A stretch of 17,644 bases of DNA, taken from the NCBI GenBank assembly GCA_937875295.1, contig CALLXS010000090.1, positions 1-17,644 of the forward strand. Direction: 5' to 3'. The position numbers and the translations under genes were made by a program. A model generated the notes under the pieces. It had not been told where the DNA came from, did no database searches, and was given only the letters and a program-made list of their open reading frames with translations. Below, one piece after another: positions 14,732 through 17,644 of the stretch (the first letter of the stretch is position 1; each line of letters opens with the position of its first letter). This stretch comes from an uncultured bacterium (lineage in GTDB: Bacteria; Bacteroidota; Ignavibacteria; Kapaibacteriales; UBA2268).

Positions 14732-16048
14732 TCAATTGCGACCGATACAATAATATTCAAAACCAAGATTATTCATTTCCTTTGGCTCGAATAGATTTCT
14801 TCCGTCAAAAATGATTTTTGATTTTAATTTTTCTGACATTAAATTATAGTCAGGATTTCTAAAAATAGACCATTCTGTAATTATTAACAATGCTTCACAA
14901 CCTTCTAAGCAATCATATTGGTTTTGAAAATAATTGATTTTATCGCCATAAACTGATTTTGTATTTTCTATAGCTTCAGGGTCATACACATTAATTGTAT
15001 AATTGTGCTTTAATAATTCATTGATTACCTTGAAAGCAGGAGCTTCTCTTATGTCATCAGTATTTGGTTTGAATGATAGACCCCAAATCGCAATTTTCTT
15101 GTTTTCGCCTAATTTATTAAGGACTTTTTTACTAAAGCGAGCAATTTGATTATTATTTACTTCTTGAGCAGCTTTTACTAATTTTAATTCTACGCCTGAT
15201 TCTTGTGCAGAATAAATTAATGCCCTTACATCTTTAGGAAAGCAACTTCCACCGAAACCAATGCCAGGGAATAAGAATCTTTTACCAATTCGAGAATCTG
15301 TACCAATTCCTAACCTAATTTTTTCAATATCAGCTCCTATTTTTTCGCAATAATTTGACAAATCATTCATAAATGATATTTTCATTGCGAGGAATGAATT
15401 TGCAGCATATTTAGTTAATTCAGCACTTTTTACATCTAATATTATAATTGGGTTTCCACTTCTTACAAATGGCACATATAAATCTTTTAACAGCTTAGCT
15501 GCATTTTCATCATCAGTTCCAATTACAACTCTTTCAGGTTTTAAGGCATCTTCTACTGCATATCCTTCTCTTAAAAATTCTGGATTGCTCACAACGTTTA
15601 TTTTATTATCATCGAGAATCTCATTAAAAATATTCTTTACTTTTTCTGCTGTACCCACAGGTACTGTACTTTTATTAATGATGATTTTATTATCTTTGAT
15701 ATTATTTTTCTTGAAAATATTAGCTATATCTGAAGCAGTCTCGAGCACATGATGTAAATCAGCCGATCCATCTTCATTAGGGGGTGTAGGAAGGCAAAGA
15801 AAAACGAATTGAGAATTTAATACAGCCTCAGCTAAATTAGTAGTAAATTTAATTCTTTTTTCTGTAATACTTTGTTTTAAATAATACTCAAGACCAGGTT
15901 CATAAATAGTAGATTTCCCTGAGGATAATGTAGAGATTTTATTCTCATCGATATCAACGCAAATCACATTATTTCCATTTGTAGCAAATGAAGTTCCAGT
16001 TACTAATCCTACGTATCCAGTACCAATTACTGCTATATTATATGACAT
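14732..16048 (-). CDS. ugd: UDP-glucose 6-dehydrogenase
   Basis: This 438-residue protein catalyses the four-electron oxidation of UDP-glucose to UDP-glucuronate with two NAD+, giving the acidic sugar precursor for surface glycans. The NAD-binding motif GTGYVGLVTGTSFA (9-22) and VDIDENKI fit a Rossmann fold. NPEFLREG (155-162), the Lys in LTKYAANSF (213), and the catalytic Cys269 in GFGGSCFPKD (264-273) are all present. The sequence IWGLSFKPNTDDIREAP (321-337) begins the C-terminal nucleotide domain. GDP-mannose dehydrogenase is a close relative, but the overall pattern is that of Ugd. A GGAG sits nine bases before the start. It lies 35 bp after the 48-aa membrane protein gene. With Wzz and the Wzy/WaaL-like gene about 1-3 kb away, it probably feeds the same polysaccharide. 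Confidence 0.95.
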   Translation of the reverse strand: MSYNIAVIGTGYVGLVTGTSFATNGNNVICVDIDENKISTLSSGKSTIYEPGLEYYLKQSITEKRIKFTTNLAEAVLNSQFVFLCLPTPPNEDGSADLHHVLETASDIANIFKKNNIKDNKIIINKSTVPVGTAEKVKNIFNEILDDNKINVVSNPEFLREGYAVEDALKPERVVIGTDDENAAKLLKDLYVPFVRSGNPIIILDVKSAELTKYAANSFLAMKISFMNDLSNYCEKIGADIEKIRLGIGTDSRIGKRFLFPGIGFGGSCFPKDVRALIYSAQESGVELKLVKAAQEVNNNQIARFSKKVLNKLGENKKIAIWGLSFKPNTDDIREAPAFKVINELLKHNYTINVYDPEAIENTKSVYGDKINYFQNQYDCLEGCEALLIITEWSIFRNPDYNLMSEKLKSKIIFDGRNLFEPKEMNNLGFEYYCIGRN

Positions 16049-16083
16049 AAATTTATACTCCGCTAAAAAAAATATTATTATAA

Positions 16084-16230
16084 CTACAATGTCATAATAA
16101 GCTTATAAATCACAATACCTAAAATAACTAAGATAGATAAAGTGATTGCAAATTTAATCATTTTCTTAAAGATAAAAAATAAAATTACAATAACTAAAAT
16201 TACACCTACAGTTATAATTGTGCTTGACAT
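16084..16230 (-). CDS. Two-helix small membrane protein (48 residues)
   Basis: An ATG at 16230 opens a 48-codon frame ending in TAG at 16084. The product is almost entirely hydrophobic: a first segment TIITVGVILVIVILFFIF (4-21), a basic turn KKMIK, and a second segment FAITLSILVILGIVIYKLI (27-45). It would form a membrane hairpin. An AAGGAAG lies 8-9 bases before the start, one of the few Shine-Dalgarno-like sites in this window, and the gene begins 10 bp after the TonB stop and ends 35 bp before ugd. Tight packing, a ribosome site and a coherent hairpin all favour a true gene. I do not recognise the family. It may be a small accessory of the TonB or envelope machinery, which is a guess from position only. 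Confidence 0.72.
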   Translation of the reverse strand: MSSTIITVGVILVIVILFFIFKKMIKFAITLSILVILGIVIYKLIMTL

Positions 16231-16240
16231 AATAACTTCC

Positions 16241-17020
16241 TTAAGTAAGTTTGAAATTAATTGTTATAACACCTTCCATATCCATATCTTGTTTTAATGG
16301 ATTAAATTTCCATTCACGCAGTGCTTGAATCGCAGCTCTTTCTAATATTGGATCGCCACCTTTTTGAGCAGGTCTTAAGCTCACAACCGTTCCATTTTTA
16401 TCAACGATAAATCGAATTTTGACTTGTCCTCCTCTGGCACCTTTAGGATAAGTTGGAATTTTCTTGCTTAGCACTGTGCGATTGCCACCGCCTCCCCATT
16501 CAATATCCCCAAGACCAAGCCCTAAACCTCTTCCGGAACCTTGAGTACCTAATCCAGTACCTAAGAGCGAACCATTAGCAGATCCAATATTTCTACTGCC
16601 AGTTCCATTTGCATTTGTAGTGCCAACGTCTGTGGAAGCTATATCTTTAGTAGGAATATGACCAGAATAATTTTCTGGATCATCAGGAGCTGCTATGTCC
16701 GATAATTGCGTCTTTCCAGCAGATTCTGCATCACTTAAATTAGTTGATGGTGAGCTACCTAAATGAGCAATACCTTCCTCAGTCAGGTTACCTTTACTTG
16801 CTCCAGTGCCATCTCCATCACCGAAGCTAATTTGTAATATTTCTATTGGGATTCTGTTTACTTCAATTTCTCTTCTAACCGGTTTATCTATTTTTATTAT
16901 AGATAAAAATGGTAGTAAACATAGATAAAAAGCAACTGAGATTACGAAACCTCTTGCCGTAAACTTATCCCATGGAATATTTAATTTTATTCCTGTATTT
17001 TCTCTATAAGGAGTGTACAT
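16241..17020 (-). CDS. TonB-family energy transducer
   Basis: This 259-residue protein has a single N-terminal membrane anchor (about 25-44), preceded by a short cytoplasmic part. It then has a long linker (67-180) that is Gly/Ser/Asn/Asp-rich rather than Pro/Lys-rich, and a C-terminal TonB domain (about 182-258). The domain shows SKKIPTYPKGARGGQVKIRFIVDKNGTV and the closing AAIQALREWKFNPL pattern. TonB proteins couple the proton motive force through ExbB/ExbD to outer-membrane transporters. ExbB and ExbD are not in the window and may lie upstream of the SPOR gene. The start is 61 bp after the SPOR gene stop, and the 48-aa membrane gene follows after 10 bp, so the run is probably one operon. 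The glycine linker would be flexible and is a known variation in this bacterial group. Confidence 0.9.
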   Translation of the reverse strand: MYTPYRENTGIKLNIPWDKFTARGFVISVAFYLCLLPFLSIIKIDKPVRREIEVNRIPIEILQISFGDGDGTGASKGNLTEEGIAHLGSSPSTNLSDAESAGKTQLSDIAAPDDPENYSGHIPTKDIASTDVGTTNANGTGSRNIGSANGSLLGTGLGTQGSGRGLGLGLGDIEWGGGGNRTVLSKKIPTYPKGARGGQVKIRFIVDKNGTVVSLRPAQKGGDPILERAAIQALREWKFNPLKQDMDMEGVITINFKLT

Positions 17021-17081
17021 TTTTTAACCCCCGCACACTATTTATATAATAAATATTAATTTCCAAAATTTAATTTAATTT

Positions 17082-17644
17082 TTATTTAATTCTATCAATC
17101 CAACTTTGCGAAAAGCCAGTTTGTTGAGCTGCTTTTTCTGCTTCAGCCCTTGTTTTATAATTTCCAAATCGTACTCTATACCATGTAACATCTCTTATCA
17201 CTTGAGTTGTAATGTTAGCTTGAGAACCGACTTTTACTTTGACTTTTTTTAACCACTGCTCAGCATCTTGGCGAGAAGGCGAAGAATATACTTGGACAAC
17301 ATATAATTCATCTGAATTTGATAGTTTTTGTTGATTTTTAGTAATATCATTTACACTCAAATCGTTTTTCTTTTGTGCTAATGCTGATTTATTTGTATTT
17401 AATTTCTTTAATTTTTCATCTTGTCTTTTCAATTTAGCTGCTTCATTAGCATTGCGGCGTTCTTGTAGTGCAATTTCGTTTGCTTTTTGTTTTTCGAGAC
17501 GCTTCAATCTATCTGCTTCATTACGTTTCTTCTTCTCTAAGAGTGCTGATTGATTTGCTTCTTGTTTCTTCTGCTTTTTCAATTCCACAGCTTTTTGTTT
17601 TTCGAGACGCTTCAATCTATCTGCTTCATTACGTTTCTTCTTCT
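17082..17644 (-). CDS. SPOR-domain protein with coiled-coil repeats, partial (N-terminus beyond the right edge)
   Basis: The frame is open to the window edge, so the start is missing; a TTG at 17615 is only an internal codon. The visible part begins with highly charged Lys/Glu/Arg-rich repeats of 36 residues (units starting KKKRNEADRLKRLEKQKA), predicted to form a long coiled coil. It ends with a SPOR domain at about 17306-17085, seen in YVVQVYSSPSRQDAEQWLKKV, VTWYRVRFGNYKTRAEAEKAAQQTG and the last residues. SPOR domains bind denuded peptidoglycan glycan strands and bring proteins to the division septum. The missing N-terminus probably carries a membrane anchor or another domain. It lies upstream of the TonB gene by 61 bp, so the two likely share a transcript. 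The repeat copies are identical at the DNA level. Confidence 0.88.
   Translation of the reverse strand, partial: KKKRNEADRLKRLEKQKAVELKKQKKQEANQSALLEKKKRNEADRLKRLEKQKANEIALQERRNANEAAKLKRQDEKLKKLNTNKSALAQKKNDLSVNDITKNQQKLSNSDELYVVQVYSSPSRQDAEQWLKKVKVKVGSQANITTQVIRDVTWYRVRFGNYKTRAEAEKAAQQTGFSQSWIDRIK
17482..17536. repeat. 55-bp direct repeat, copy 1, inside the SPOR gene
   Basis: This 55-bp segment is identical to 17590-17644, with a period of 108 bp (36 codons, in frame). The flanking base on the left differs (t at 17481 versus a at 17589). It encodes KKKRNEADRLKRLEKQKA in the coiled coil. Confidence 0.95.
17590..17644. repeat. 55-bp direct repeat, copy 2, ending at the window edge
   Basis: Perfect copy of 17482-17536. 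The window stops exactly where this copy matches the end of copy 1, which suggests that the sequence stops because of the repeat. Confidence 0.95.

Noticed and set aside
1..17644. CRISPR array, tRNA, rRNA or insertion sequence.
   Set aside because: No regularly spaced repeat-spacer pattern, cloverleaf, rRNA segment or transposase was found on reading both strands.

Overview
The window is about 17.6 kb of strongly A+T-rich bacterial DNA with short intergenic gaps and mostly A/T-rich leaders rather than strong Shine-Dalgarno sites. The gene families (DUF5683, a duplicated-HD phosphohydrolase of the YfbR type, a STAS protein beside a PAS-rich hybrid kinase, a Gly-rich TonB, a SPOR-domain protein) fit the Bacteroidota/Chlorobiota (FCB) group, perhaps an Ignavibacteria- or Kapabacteria-like lineage. 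That placement is inference; there is no rRNA marker here. The window looks like one assembled contig: its right end coincides with a perfect 55-nt repeat.

Layout. (1) 1-1684, minus: a large unfamiliar P-loop ATPase cut by the left edge. (2) 1878-3646, plus: a complete phage-type terminase large subunit with all its catalytic motifs and a small Asn-rich partner, with no other phage gene around. A 13-bp motif repeated at 50-bp spacing lies between the ATPase and the terminase. (3) 3712-5349, plus: a duplicated-HD hydrolase and a HesB/IscA-like protein that lacks the C-terminal cysteine pair and ends in a natural His-rich tail. A bidirectional terminator follows. (4) 5393-10720, minus: a signalling run, transcribed in the order UPF0173 metal-dependent hydrolase, four-PAS hybrid histidine kinase, STAS anti-sigma-antagonist-like protein, DUF5683 envelope protein. 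(5) 10865-11344, plus: smpB, overlapping tail-to-tail with the next gene. (6) 11334-13996, minus: Wzz-type chain-length protein, then an O-antigen ligase/polymerase-like membrane protein. (7) 14192-14419, plus: a 75-aa protein with its own terminator, followed by a 312-bp gap. (8) 14732-17644, minus: SPOR-domain protein (cut by the right edge), TonB-like energy transducer, a 48-aa two-helix membrane protein and UDP-glucose 6-dehydrogenase.

How they work together: Wzz, the Wzy/WaaL-like protein and Ugd point to surface polysaccharide production (a UDP-uronic acid precursor, polymerisation or ligation, chain length). The TonB and SPOR proteins are envelope machinery. The PAS kinase and STAS protein form a likely signalling pair, with output unknown. 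The most unusual parts are the lone terminase beside the divergent ATPase and the modified HesB-like protein.
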